Origin: Hydra vulgaris
Lineage: Eukaryota > Cnidaria > Hydrozoa > Anthoathecata > Hydridae
NCBI RefSeq assembly: GCF_038396675.1
Contig: NC_088920.1
Span: 30,832,501-30,896,500 of the forward strand
Reading direction: 5' to 3'
DNA length: 64,000 bases
Both the position numbers and the translations under genes were made by a program. The stretch's first letter is position 1, and each line of letters starts with the position of its first letter. This document shows positions 1-14,477 of this stretch, piece by piece. The notes below the pieces were generated by a model, which did not search any database, had not been told where the DNA came from, and worked only from the letters and a program-made list of their open reading frames with translations.

Positions 1-452
1 CTCTCCACCCAACCTAAAAAAAAAAATTATTATTTTCAAAATTTGAACAATAAATTTAAAAAATAAGTTATGAAATTAGAAATAAATTAAAAAATAAATT
101 CATACCAGACAACCACCAAATATGGGAGATGCATGTAAAACTCACATGTTTTAGTACTATAATATCAAAATATGTTTCAATTCTTGAAATATCTGATTGA
201 ATATTTAAAGTACAACAACAAAGAAGTAAAAAACATATTCCACTAGATTAAAAGATACATTAGTGGTGCACCCATGGTCATAAGAGAGTGGAGTATAAGG
301 GAGGGCGTATCCAAATATGTCATAAGAAAGGAGCATTTTAATGCCCCTTCCATTTCTAACCAAAAATTATTATTTAATTAAACACTAAAGCTAAAGTTAA
401 CAACTTAATCGTTAAATTCCATTTATAAATTAGCATCGAAATAAAAACAAAT

Positions 453-458
453 TTTATT
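453..458 (-). promoter_or_regulatory. Poly(A) signal AATAAA of the microexon gene
   Basis: Reading the minus strand, AATAAA lies about 50 nt beyond the stop codon of the RGG-rich terminal exon (stop at 509-511). Its position and spacing fit a cleavage/polyadenylation signal. AATAAA is common by chance in DNA this AT-rich, so the support comes from its place after an open terminal exon. Confidence 0.4.
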
Positions 459-508
459 TAACTTTATGTATTAACAAAAAAATAAAAACAAAAAAAATCC
501 GGGTGGAT

Positions 509-707
509 CTAGCATTGAACGTTAACATTTCGTATTCCACCCGGACCTCTTCTGCCACTTCCACCTCTGTTTCCGCCTTGTCTTTGGTGATAGGTCCCAC
601 CACCTAGGTATGGAGGATGAGACCATTTAAAAGATGGCTTGTCCTCCCCATTATTCCGCAACCAACGCAAAAATGATGCGTTGGTTAGCGGTCCTGGGTA
701 GCGAGAC
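509..707 (-). CDS. Terminal exon of microexon gene, RGG-rich C-terminus
   Basis: This is an open minus-strand reading frame of about 60 codons ending in TAG at 509-511, in a block clearly richer in G+C than its surroundings. It reads a hydrophilic segment (LRWLRNNGEDKPSF) followed by a Gly/Arg-rich tail (GGGTYHQRQGGNRGGSGRRG) and ends NVNVQC. Two acceptors are possible. ATATAG gives an exon starting at 707. CTACCCAG gives a start at 693, and that exon begins with two bases of a split codon, exactly the phase in which every upstream mini-exon ends. RGG tails are commonly RNA-binding or low-complexity; that role is only an inference. I do not recognise the protein family. A transposon origin is less likely because the frame is intact and no other element features surround it. 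Confidence 0.6.
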
Positions 708-935
708 CTATATTTTATTTAATCTTCGTAAGTTGGTTCTATAATGACAATATAAAAACAATAAACTAAGTAATATCTCAATTAGATTGTGCAAATTAAA
801 TTAAAAGTAGAATTAACAAAAGGATTATAAACATAGATAATTTAATAGATAAATGACAACACTGGGTAAAAATAAACATAATATTATAGTTTTAAGTTAG
901 TTTGTTATCTTTAAATACACAACTATATACTTAAC

Positions 936-3087
<2,152 letters not shown>

Positions 3088-3125
3088 GTAAATATGAATT
3101 AAATGGCATAATACAAGTCTCGTTC

Positions 3126-3128
<3 letters not shown>

Positions 3129-3190
<62 letters not shown>
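3129..3190. repeat. (TA)n array beside a Penelope-like tail
   Basis: A pure TA repeat. It is followed directly by the conserved tail sequence at 3205-3275. Confidence 0.95.
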
Positions 3191-3192
<2 letters not shown>

Positions 3193-3204
3193 TTAATTAG
3201 TAAA

Positions 3205-3275
3205 AAACACTTATCTAACTTTTATCTTCGACTCGGAGTTTCACCATCGCTGGATCATCAGGAAGAGTTCTATAA
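3205..3275 (-). mobile_element. 3' tail fragment of a retroelement (Penelope-like?)
   Basis: On the plus strand it contains CACTTATCTAACTTTTATCT followed by TTCACCATCGCTGGATCATC. The same sequence, diverged, is at 5498-5575. On the minus strand it reads as the GATGATCC...GATGGTGAAACTC motif seen near 3' ends of Penelope-like elements. Both copies have a (TA)n array at the same end. The class is a recollection of family style, not proven here. Confidence 0.45.
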
Positions 3276-3346
3276 TATAGTTCTATATATGTTATATAAT
3301 AAATATAGTATAACAATTTTATATATATATATATAAATTCTCTCAC

Positions 3347-4239
3347 CAATTATCAAAGTAAGGTTTGCTAAAGATAAAGAACATAAATTAAAATTGTTGG
3401 AATGTGAATGGAATATTTTTCAACTTTAAAATACACTTGTTTCGAGTTATAATATCTATATAATGATGTATTAACAAATGATACAGTTTAAAATATTGAA
3501 ACCTACAAAACTTATATATTTGTTTGCCATATTCACCTAAGGGGTCATCCATAAAGTACGTACGCTTTTTTTCGTCAAACCCCCCCCCCCCCCCGCATTT
3601 TGCAATACGCTTTTTTGAGTACCTCCCTCCACCTCCCTAAAAGTACCTACGCTTTTAACCTAATTATCTAACATTTTATGATTTTTTTTTTAATTTAGGG
3701 TCTCCTTTCATTAATAATCAACCCACTGCCCTCCCATCTCATATACGCCATCTGAAGACCCCCTCTTCCCCTCCGAGCGTACGTACTTTATGGACGATCC
3801 CTAAATGCCAATTTTAAATTAAAACATTTACTTGAAGTTTATATTTTTAATGATGTATCAATTAGTTATATGTTGAAAAATATAGAAATCTATGAAACTT
3901 ACGTATCTGCTGGCCGTACTCACCTAAATGCCAATTTTAAATCAAAACGTTTATTCAAAGCTAACAAGGAATACTAACACAGCATACAAATACTTTTAAA
4001 TGATATAGTAGCTAAAACAATTTAAACTAAACTTACTGATTGTTTGTTCTAATATGTCTACAGAAAAAAAAGAGTGACTTAATAAAATGTAAGTATTGGG
4101 TATACAAAAATACAACTAACAACAATCTACATAGGCATAATAAAGAACTGTATTTGAAAAATAATAGTAAATGACTAAATACTAAATTAATTCATATAAT
4201 AGAGATATAACTAACTAATCTTCCTTAAAGCAAGTTCAT
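3347..4239 (-). CDS. Upstream 21-/24-nt microexons of the same gene
   Basis: Minus-strand mini-exons are at 3347-3367, 3516-3536, 3903-3923 and 4037-4057 (21 nt each) and 4216-4239 (24 nt), in the same phase as the downstream array. The best splice sites are at 4037-4057 (TTTTTTTTCTGTAG acceptor, GTAAGT donor) and 3903-3923 (GTAAGT). The pair 3516/3903 is a duplication; the two copies read [R/S]EYG[K/Q]QI, and four of their six differences fall at third codon positions. The 3516 copy has AT in place of the donor GT. Others read NILEQTI, [P/S]NLTLII and a segment ending ELALRKI. The 5' part of the gene, beyond about 4.24 kb, was not found. Confidence 0.5.
3541..3801. mobile_element. 261-bp MITE with TIRs and TAA duplication
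   Basis: It begins GGGGTCATCCATAAAGTACG and ends CGTACTTTATGGACGATCCC, the reverse complement with one or two mismatches. TAA at 3538-3540 is repeated at 3802-3804. A 3-bp TAA target duplication fits PIF/Harbinger-like non-autonomous elements. The interior contains a C-run and CCTCCC tracts and no reading frame. It inserted exactly beside the 3516-3536 mini-exon: the uninterrupted sequence is preserved in the sister copy at 3924-3960. Confidence 0.85.
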
Positions 4240-4310
4240 CTAAACAAAAATTAAATTAAAATTAAATTATTTTTACAAAGTAATATAAAAATTTCCATAT
4301 AGTAAGTCAT

Positions 4311-5380
<1,070 letters not shown>

Positions 5381-5427
<47 letters not shown>
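5381..5427. repeat. (TA)n array
   Basis: A 47-bp TA repeat, flanked on the right by the retroelement tail at 5428-5575. Confidence 0.95.
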
Positions 5428-5429
<2 letters not shown>

Positions 5430-5575
5430 GTCAGTGTATTCTACAAATAGAGTGCTTAATGTTCTTAAAGAACAGAGCAATAATAAATTAATAAAAACAC
5501 TTATCTAACTTTTATCTTCAACATTATGTTTCACCATCAGTAGGTTCATCAGAAAGAATCTTCCTGATGATTTCC
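5428..5575 (-). mobile_element. Second retroelement tail copy
   Basis: It shares CACTTATCTAACTTTTATCT and the TTCACCATC block with 3205-3275. It additionally contains GCTCTGTTCTTTAAGAACAT (minus strand), a motif found again beside (TA)n arrays at 23666-23690 and 33711-33731. Confidence 0.5.
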
Positions 5576-6950
5576 TTTTTTGTAATTAAAGTGCCTTCAA
5601 TATTATATAAAATGTCAAATATGTCATAACACCATTATTTATCACTTTTATCTCCACTTATTCCAAAACCTTTCATACGGTATACGGTAGAATACGGTAC
5701 AGTAGAATTTCGACCAGGAATAAAATACTATAAAGCTAAAACTTTGTTTACGTAAACACAAATGTATGATAATTCACTAAAACAAAAGTCACAATTATTG
5801 TAGCTCCGAAAAGTATAGACAATTATTGTAGCTTCGAAAGGCGAACTTTTGGGCCTATATAAAAGGGTAATAATTGTTCGGGAGAAAAAAATATTTTTCA
5901 AAAAAAAAATTATTTACCGTTGGAACGATTTAACTAATTCTGATTTATATTCGTATAAGAAATGTGGTTTAAATATTCAAGAAGTTGTTATTAAATATGC
6001 CAATCAAAAAATTATAAGTAAATACATTGTAATTTGACTATTGAAGTAATCCTTTATAGACGATATAATTTATCCATAGGAAGGTGGTGGCAATCGCCCC
6101 TTAGACATTTGCAATTTATTTTTTTTGTAAACTTTTATATTAACACAGTACTTTGTTTAAACTACGTGGGTAAATTAAAGAGGCTATTTAAAGTCAGCAA
6201 AATAAAATTATGGACTTGCCGGCTTAAAAATCATCTAACCTAAAATTTACCCCCCCCCACCACCTTCATAGGTAGTCAGGATCCACCAAATCGATATGTG
6301 CTCTTCATTAGTGATCCAGCAGCGAAAAATTCTGACTCGTTAGTAACTTTATTTTCTTAATAATAACAAAAACATAGTGTTACTTTATATAATCTTTAGT
6401 AAAAACTATTTGAAAAACTATGTTTAACTTTTGAGTAAAAAATGAATGTAATAAACTTAGTTATTTTTTATTTCATATATCGTCAAAATATGCAAATTAT
6501 AGAGACTATTATCCTATATCTTTTTTTTTTCTGTAAAATCATTAAATAGTTATTTCTTTTTTTAACTTATTTTTAATTTATCTTAAGTTTCTATCCTTCA
6601 CGTATAATATTGTGGTAATTTGAGACTGGGAACTAAAATATCCCAAAATTTTGACACTATTACCCGAAATGTGGGGGCATTGAGCTAATAATTTTTTTTT
6701 TTATTATCTTATAAAACATTTAAATTTATCAGCAGGTTTTTTAATTTGATCAAATAACCTTATGTTTGAAAGTTACAATCATGTAAGATTTCACCTTCCC
6801 TAAAATGGGGTTGTATACTTTACTTGATCATATTTTTAGAATACTTAAATAAAATTAAAAACCAAGATTATTAAATAAAATTAAAAACCTGTTGGCAAAC
6901 TTAAAAATATCATAAAACTGTGTGAAAAAAAAAAAGATTATATTTTTACA
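5576..6950. other. AT-rich interval, no supported gene
   Basis: Small plus-strand frames at 5849-6243 have no family resemblance. A C-run with CACC repeats lies at 6249-6262. The motif at 6660-6690 (ACCCGAAATGTGGGGGCATT) resembles pogo-type ends and may mark one side of the following transposase relic. Confidence 0.4.
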
Positions 6951-6957
6951 AAAGCTT

Positions 6958-8530
6958 AGAGAAATTACTACACTTCCACTCCATGACTTTAACATCATCT
7001 AATTCAGTTATCTAGTACATTTTACATGATACTAAATGTCACAAACATCGCAGCACACCCACTGATCACCTTTATTTCCACAGCCACCACATTCAGGACA
7101 TACAATGTTGCTCTTGTCATCATTATCATTTTTATTATTATTATTTTTTTTTTCAGTTTTTTTTAGTTTTTCTTTTTTTGAAGCTTCTTCTTTTGTTCTT
7201 TTTAAACATGCTTCTGATGTTAAACTTTCACCATAGCGAAACCTTTTAACCCGAGCAGATCTTCCACGAAGAGAGGTTTCTGCATATTTAGACTGTAATT
7301 GTTTAAGAAAAAATTTTTTGATAGAGAAAGTCGATGTAGAAATTGGTAATGATGAAGCAGATGATATTGATGTTGAAATGGGAGCATCGTTACACAAGTG
7401 CTTTGAAGATTAGGCATTGAACATGATCTTGTGAGATGATTAGTGGAGAATGTAGGATTCTTTACTGGTAACTGAAAACACTGATTAAATAAACATGTGT
7501 CAATAGCATCTTTGTTAAGAGGGAAATGCCAGTTCCCTTAAAACCACGTTTGACTTGTTCCATAGTAAAGGAACTCTGAAAAAGGGTACGTAGTAGCCCT
7601 GGAAAATGTTTCTTGGATACTGGTCCATTATGTGTTCTTGCATATTATATAAGCAAACTTTGCCATTTCCTTTTTACAGGTCGAAAAAACTGATGTGTCT
7701 AACGGTTGAAGAAGATGGGTGAGATGAACAGGAATGCGTAGGAGAAAAACATTATTTATTTTTTCCAAATTAATAAGCGGGGAGCTAATATGACCATCAA
7801 ATATATGAACACGTGGGCGGTTTGCAAGATGCTTTGTATACATTAGAAATATGCTTTAAAACCATTCTAAAATAATGAGGGCATTCCATCCAACCCTTAC
7901 TACTAGTAATATAAACAGCTCCATCATGGCCACCTTTAACCCAGTTCACAAATTTTACAATTATACAAATTTTTTCCTTTGTAGATAATATATGGTGGCA
8001 ATACATGCCCACTAGCAGAGCATGCACAATTGACAGTAATTTGCTCCCGGCATGATCCAATGCTTTGCGACACTCGAGAAGCACCTCGTTTTGCTAATAC
8101 AATTTGCTCCTTTGGGTCAGTGATGAACCCTGATTTATCAGAATTGTATATTTAACTAGGAAGGTTATTAATTCCTGCATTTTTCAATGTTTTTTCAACT
8201 AGGTCAAACCAAATTTTGATGGTATCAGGATTTTCAGCATGGCTTCTTGAATTGCTTAAATGTTCAGTTTTTCTTGGTGTAATTTTGGAATTTCTTTGCA
8301 AGAAGGCATGCAACCAGTCTTTACTTGGTCGAGAATCTATAAATGGTGTATCAATACTGTTTATTTAAAAAAAATCAAGTATAACCCCATCCCCAATCAG
8401 CTATTAAAATAAGACATTCTGACAGCTCTTTTTCTTGCTGTGAGGTCAAAACTGTTTTTTATCCGGGATGAGAGTCAACAGATATTTCACCGTTTACTCT
8501 TTTCGAAAGAGCTCTCCTGTTACATCTAAA
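6958..8530 (-). pseudogene. Broken pogo/Tigger-like DDE transposase with PHD-like C-terminus
   Basis: Conceptual translation gives, in order: a Tc5/pogo-like segment (DWLHAFLQRNSKITPRKTEH, 8370-8230), the first catalytic region (YNSDKSGF, about 8140), VLPPYI-type core, KGW motif (7900), the second catalytic region (HIFDGHISS, about 7780) and the LPVHLTHLLQPLD-type motif (about 7700). A Cys-rich PHD-like finger (CPECGGCGNKGDQWVCCDVC) lies at 7110-7040 and ends at about 6960. The frame is broken by several stops and shifts. Known pogo/Tigger (DDE_1) transposases act by DNA cut-and-paste at TA sites. The C-terminal PHD-like finger is common in cnidarian copies. The pieces are colinear, so this is one decayed gene. 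Confidence 0.85.
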
Positions 8531-9560
8531 ATGTTTAGATGCCTGGTTTATTAACATTTCTTTATTCAAAACAGAACTGCAGGCATTTGTCATTTCCTGG
8601 CTATTTTAGTAGGATTTCCTTCCTCCCGGCTTCAACTTTTTGTATGTTCGACCATTCTAAAAAAAAAAATTTTTATTTTCAAAAATACATTTACAAAATT
8701 TATTTTTACATTAAAAAGTTGCTTTTAATTTTGGTCATAATTTTTTAACTAAATAATATAAAATTTATAGCTGATTTAAATTTATCAGAGAGTTTTGCCA
8801 TTTTTTACTAGTCAGGGAGGGCATTAAGACCTACTTGTTTTAAAATAAAAGTTTTATAATCTAAGTAAACAAATAAATTATTTTTTGAAACAAGTATCTC
8901 AAATAAGTCTTACCTTTGCTAGTAAAACAAAAAAAAAAATTGTGTGCAAGGTAATTTTAAAGGTACATGTTTAAAATGTCAAAACCTTGATTGGACGGCT
9001 CAATGACTCAATGATTTTTACTAAAATAAATATGACATTTAAATTATTATTTTTATGTCTAAATATTACTTAAGTAGAATGTGTAACTTTAAAAAAGGAC
9101 TTACTAAACTTAGATAGTGCTTTACTTTCAAGAAAAATAAAAGCAAACAACTTGGTATAGACTTTTTAATTAAAAACTGAGGAGCACCGTTATTGGAAAA
9201 GTTTTTCATAAACTTCGAACAAAATTAAAAACTGCCGTAAAAAACGTCGATATTGAAAACCAAATTAATCATGGTAAAAAATTAGTTGTTAATCCAAAAA
9301 ATGATTTAAACTACTCGCTTACGTAGTAAGTAAATATATATCATGAAAAACTTAGTAAATTATTATTTACACATTAGCATAAAGGAATTTAGTATTAGCC
9401 CTGCTCAAAAAGATCTTATTGCCCCTCTGATCTTATTACCCCGCTTTACGCTATATATGAAGTCAGGTACAGACAGTCATAACATTATAAGATCCATATT
9501 TAAATTCAACGTGATCAATGAGTAATTATGCTTAATTACATTATATGAATTATTTTGTCT
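8531..9560. other. AT-rich interval with a pogo-like terminal motif
   Basis: No gene is supported. At 9398-9450 there are GCCC...CCGCTTTACGC motifs resembling the pogo-like termini at 44841 and 46145 and possibly marking the 5' side of the 7-8.5 kb transposase. Confidence 0.35.
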
Positions 9561-9565
9561 TTTAG

Positions 9566-9741
9566 GAAATTCAATACTTATTAGAAATTCACAAATGCAT
9601 AAACATTTTGAGAAGTATGTTGAATGCTCTGTAGGTTTAAGGGATTATCTTGCTTTTTTTAAAAAAGAAAACCAATGTGAAGTTATTTCCAGCAACACTA
9701 CAGTATTGTCAATTAAGTTATGTTTAAGAACAAGATTATAA
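9566..9741 (+). CDS. Candidate terminal exon, unrecognised
   Basis: A good acceptor (TTTTGTCTTTTAG) precedes an open frame of 57 codons ending in TAA at 9739-9741. The peptide contains HKHFEKYVECSVGLRDYLAF and is not low-complexity. AATAAA occurs about 125 nt further on. No matching upstream exon was found, so it may equally belong to a mobile element. Confidence 0.25.
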
Positions 9742-9966
9742 TTTGACGATAAGATGTTTATAAAGATGTTTATAATAGTACACTTTTAAGTAAAATATAT
9801 TTTGTTAAGTTATTGATTTACAATTATATTTATATATATTTCATTATAAATACAATTTTGGTTAAATAAAATATTAAGGCAAATAAAATATTTTGGTTGA
9901 AATTTTCTAGTAGTCCCTTACTACATAAAGTTGTACATGCAGTTATAGAAGTCGGCGCTACTGCAG

Positions 9967-10762
9967 TTTCTCTCCCCCTCCCCCCTTTTTTTTTATTGCT
10001 GATTATGAATGAGAATTTTATGCTGATTAAGAATCGTATAAAAACATAGGTCTGAAAATCAACAAAAAGTGCTCTAATTCGCTGTTGAAGTTTAAAAAAT
10101 TACACTAAAAAACGCTAATATTCGCCAGTTTTTACAAACGTTTTAATTCAAACAAATCAAAGTTTACATTTTGAAATCAATCGCTTAGAAAATCTTTATT
10201 TTTTTTGTCGTCAAAATTAAATTATATTTAAATTAAATGTTTTTAATATTAAAATGAAATTAAATGTTTTTAAATAAATTTTATATATTTTGAATTAATT
10301 TTTTAAAAATTAATTTAAGATTTTGCTTTTTAAATAGGGATTGGCGCAATTAAATGTACATGTATTGACTAAAAAATAGGGATTGGCGCAATTTAATGTA
10401 CATACATCGACTGACAAATAGGGATCGGCGCAATTAAACGTACATAATTTGGGACAGGGTTAGGGTTTGGGCCAGAGATAAATCAGAAAATGATGCGCTC
10501 AGCATTTTTTAACAGTTTTGCTTTATATTGTTGATAGAAACCAGGCTTTTTTAAATTCATCGTTGAAAATTATAACCGAGTATGAAAAAAATGGCGAATA
10601 TTAATGTTTTTTTAGTGTATTTTTTTAAACTTCAACAGCGAATTAGAGCACTTTTTGTTGATTTTCAGACCTATGTTTTTATACGATTCTTAATCAGCAT
10701 AAAATTCCCTATCATATTCAGTAATACAAAAAAAAAAAAAGGGGGGGGGGGGAAGAAACTTT
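9967..10762. mobile_element. Foldback element, ~170-bp inverted arms
   Basis: The arms 9967-10140 and about 10585-10762 are reverse complements. They start with a pyrimidine run (CTCCCCCTCCCCCC) and end in a G-run, and share CAACAAAAAGTGCTCTAATT. There is no coding capacity; the small frame at 10582 is one arm. A three-copy tandem repeat occupies the middle. Confidence 0.8.
10338..10450. repeat. Three tandem copies of a ~45-bp unit
   Basis: Each unit contains TAGGGATTGGCGCAATTAAA followed by GTACAT and GACT. It lies at the centre of the foldback element. Confidence 0.85.
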
Positions 10763-11238
10763 TATAGATCTTTTGGTATTTTCATACGCTTATATTTTTA
10801 ACATTTAGATTTTTTCAAAAAAAAATTACTTTTATTATAGCTATAGAAAAATGATAATAAAAAGCTTTTCACCATTTTAAAGTTATGGTAAGTTGAATAA
10901 GCTTTTTTATTGTTAAATAATATAGGTTGTCGACTTACGTTAATATTTTTGTAAGTTTCATTACATTTACAGTTAAGGTCGAAAAAACGATGAAGATAAA
11001 TGGAATAATATGGGTAGAATATTTCCATTGGCACCTTCGAAGTTACTAAATAGTTGACCATTGTTATTTATTGTATTTTTTAAAGGTTCTTATTATACAA
11101 GCTAACACTTCTTTATTTGTTATTTTTATAATTGTTTTATAAAGCAGCGTATTTGTTGCTTAGGCAACAATTTAAATTAGTTAAACTATAATGTACTACT
11201 ATAAAAGTTAAATTAGGAAGAGCGATTTTTTTTTTAGT

Positions 11239-11888
11239 TACCGTCAACCAGGGTGACTTCGGACAATTTTCGAAAAAAATATTAAACTGTTTCATTAAAA
11301 TCAATACAAAATGGAATATTTTTGTGGATCGTACTACTGTAATTATAAAGAACATGAAGAAATTTTGGCTTTCAGCTTCCCAATATGATATTAGCATAAA
11401 TAAACGGTCTGAAAATCAAAAAAACAAAATCGGGAATTGGGGTGACTCCGGACACATGAAGCTTGGGATTTTTAAAGTTGAAATTTCAACATCAAGGATT
11501 TTAAAATGAATCTATAATTATGTAAAGAAGCTGCTTAATTAAAATTTTTTTTATTTCAAATAAAAAAACAAAACAAAACAACTATTGATAAACAATTTCA
11601 AATACACATATAATTAATGATAAAACTACAATGATTATTTATCATTTCTATTACTAACTTTGATCTCGATCGTTTAATGTTAGAAGCAATTCTGCAAGAA
11701 ATATTGTTTCGTTTCATAAATGAATTTAACCAGTCAATTCCAGGTACCTGCATATTGCAGCTGTTTTACCCATTACAATTTTTTAAGGAAATTAAAAGCC
11801 ATCATTCTGACATCTAATCTTCCGATAGGAAAACCCAAATCAGCAACAGCTTCTAGCATTTGAGCAATGAGTACCTCATCTGCTTTGT
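11239..11888 (-). mobile_element. Pogo-like element copy 1, truncated
   Basis: Begins ACCGTCAACCAGGGTGACTT and repeats GGGGTGACTCCGGACA internally. The minus strand reads a decayed pogo-type transposase N-terminal half (RLDVRMMAF..., then PGIDWLNSF-like). The same 640 bp occurs in the same orientation at 19097-19738 with few differences. The copy is cut off at 11888 by a GACGTC-rich insertion starting CCCAGTGG. Confidence 0.8.
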
Positions 11889-12075
11889 TTCCCAGTGGCC
11901 AACACGACGTCCGTGGGACGTCCTAAAGACATCCGTTTAGGACCAGTGGACGTCCCAACTGGACGAAGCGGAGACGTCCAGAGGACGTACCAGATTAAAC
12001 GCTTTGCGTCCGTCCCAAAGGGACGAAATAAAGACGTCACTAGGACGTCACCAATTTCTCCGTTTTACGGATACC
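11889..12075. mobile_element. GACGTC-rich element A
   Basis: A G+C-rich block starting CCCAGTGGCC with many GACGTCC/GGACGTC words in both orientations. Related blocks are at 19896-20121 and 20935-21175. No real reading frame. The CCCAGTGGGC-type border and internal palindromic words suggest a non-autonomous DNA transposon; superfamily not assigned. Confidence 0.55.
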
Positions 12076-12243
12076 TTTATTTTAGGTTTTTTTTTATAAA
12101 ATAGGGATGTTAAAATCCGCTGTTTATGACTATATATAGTCAATTTATTATTTAATATAATTAATTTATATAGAAATATTTAATATATTAAATATATATA
12201 TAAATAAATATATATATATATATAAAATATTTAATATATTTTT

Positions 12244-12299
12244 AATATAGTTAATTTGTTATTTACACCTTAAAGTGTAAATAACAAATTAACTATATT
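12244..12299. repeat. Perfect 25-bp-arm palindrome
   Basis: Two exact 25-bp inverted arms (12244-12268 and 12275-12299) with a 6-nt loop. It could form a cruciform or hairpin and may be the remnant of a MITE. Confidence 0.9.
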
Positions 12300-12477
12300 G
12301 TTAATTTGTAATATTCTTCAGTAAGTACAATTCTCTCTCGGGCCAGAGAACAATGTTTATTCATAAAAAAAAACAACAATTGTTAACTAATAATTTTAAA
12401 ATCTAAATCGCCAAAATAAATTCTGCTAAAACAGGCATAAAACAAAATAAGATAATAAAACATTAATTAAAAGGCTC

Positions 12478-12593
12478 TTAAGACTCTTCGTTCAAACTTC
12501 CAGCCCTACTTCGAACAGCTCTTTTGAGTAAGTCTCCAAGGTTAAAATCAATTAAATCTTTTGTCAAGCTCTTTGTAGGATCCAGAAAAGCTC
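12478..12593 (-). CDS. Candidate terminal exon, unrecognised
   Basis: On the minus strand, acceptor TTTAG at 12594-12595 leads into an open frame (AFLDPTKSLTKDLIDFNLGD, then LLKRAVRSRAG) ending TAA at 12478-12480. AATAAA follows at about 12355-12361. Composition is protein-like and base content is higher in G+C than the flanks. Upstream exons were not identified; a mobile-element origin is possible. Confidence 0.35.
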
Positions 12594-12953
12594 CTAAAGG
12601 GAAAACTTTTTTATATCAATAATATTTACATCACCAAATTGCTAATGAAACTAAGTTTTTTTTTAATTTTTTACTGTAAATTACAAGTGTTTCATGCTTA
12701 CGCCATTTTCATGTAACTTGTATTTTTTTAAATACGTTTACTTTTTAAATACAAATTTTTAATTTGGATTATTATTTTTATATTATTACTTCACTACGTC
12801 ATCGAGTTATTTCACTTAATTTTATGGAAACAGTTAATACTAAAGCACAATAAGCTTTTGGCTCACGGACGTCTTTAATGATACAAAAATTAGCACGAAG
12901 AAACATTTTTCAATTTCTTTAGCTTTATTCATGAAATGATTAGTGTGTACTAG

Positions 12954-14471
12954 GGTGTCCCAAAAAAAAAAAAATAATACCTCTCAATTTTTTCCCATTC
13001 TCTGAGGTCCAAATAGGCTAAAATTACCAAAAAAACACTTTTTGTTCAAGTAAAAGTGACAGCTGCAAAATTTCATTTTTCAAAGAAAACTTTTTAAATA
13101 TGTAAAATATCTAACAGCCTAATTTCGTTTTATCCGCTATTTTAACTCCCCAACATGAATCCAGCTATCCTACCAGCTCATTAAGCTCCGACAAGCATGA
13201 ATCACAACTTATTGAAACCCTGGTTAGTAAGCTCTGTTGACCTGCTAACAATTGGTAGCTTTGGTTTCTTCATATGAAACTGCTCAGACAAATTAAAATG
13301 TGCCATTTTAATCATCTTTTTTGTTTCTTGATTCATCACCTAGTATACATTCTTAGTCATCCTATAGGCAAGCAGGTATGAAGCATTTACCAAACATCTA
13401 TGGAATGAATTATTGTTAATATTTTTAAAAAACAACCTAACTTGTTATGCATTCTAATCAAACCTGATGTGCTCCGTCTTATCTACCTCGCTCTGAGTGA
13501 CCAGCCTTTATATAATCTTACATATAGTGCTTTCCTGTGCTATTTTATCTTCTCATCAATAAGATCCTCTTTAAAACGAGAAATGTCTCCCTTCAACATT
13601 CGTTGCCTGCATATAAATTAGAACAGAGAAGATTGTGAAGAGAGTAAAAACTCCATAAAAGAACTTCAGTGTTGGAGTGTTGAAAGCAGTGATGTAAAGT
13701 TCTTTCAAAAGGTTGTTTTTAAACAACATTAAAAGGGAGGCCCTAAAGTTCCTCAAGAGGCCATTGACCACAGAGATATTTAACACGGGGACCACAAGAA
13801 GCTATGTGAACTAGTTGTCTTTTACATGTTTTTTTATATAAGAATTATACGTTTATGAACATATAAGGCTCAGGTTATGTTAAAAAATTAGGTGTGTGAT
13901 AAGCATTTTGTTGCGTGTTACTTTAAATCAGGCATGTTTATGAGCAGAATACTGAAATTTTCGTTAGTGTTTATTTGATGCATGAAAACCATTTAATGTG
14001 GTTATTGCTTTGCTAAACAAAAATATTTATATATAAGTATAGATGATTTTTTTCTTAACCACAAGGTTTTCGAGAATGCGCACGGTTTTGTATGCTTAAG
14101 AATAATTAAGAGCCTCCTAAAATAATTTAAATAAGCGTAACCAAGCCTGTTACAAAAACCCAAAATTCATATAAAATAAAAGCATGCATCACACTAATAA
14201 TAATATTATTCACCTTGCTATCTTACTATTCAACAATAAGTGTTTAAAAAACAAAAAAATGAGAAAATTGTCCTAAGAAACTAAGTAATATTGATAACAA
14301 AACAACATTCATTTTCAAAAGATTTGATTCTTTTAAATTTTACAAAAATCGCTTTTTAACAACTGATTTTGTTTTTTGGTTATTAATAGCCTCAGTGGAC
14401 TTCAGAGAATGGCAAAAACTTTAGAAATGTTCTCAAAAATAAAAAATAAAACTATTTCTGGTACACCCTTT
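12954..14471. mobile_element. 1.5-kb TIR element (GGGTGTCCC family)
   Basis: The left end GGGTGTCCCAAAAAAA and the right end, reverse-complemented, GGGTGTACCAGAAATA match. Both then share CCATTCTCTGAGGTCCA / CCATTCTCTGAAGTCCA about 50 bp inside, followed by TAGGCTA / GAGGCTA. A related terminus (GAGTGTCCCAAAAAA) is at 49382. The interior has only an unrecognised 74-codon minus-strand frame (13571-13795). Confidence 0.7.
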
Positions 14472-14477
14472 TGGTGA

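Noticed and set aside
117..140. A further 24-nt mini-exon-like block on the minus strand
   Set aside because: It follows an AG and reads a repeat-like peptide, but it lies beyond the stop and polyA signal of the terminal exon and has only a weak GTGGTT donor. It may be a relic.
9343..9525. Plus-strand 60-codon frame
   Set aside because: It crosses a pogo-like terminal motif and has no protein-like pattern.
11895..12104. Plus-strand 69-codon frame (MANTTSVGRPKD...)
   Set aside because: It is a read-through of GACGTC repeats and has no relatives that I recognise.
13571..13795. 74-codon minus frame as the transposase of the GGGTGTCCC element
   Set aside because: Too short and without any DDE motif; kept only as an unrecognised frame within that element.
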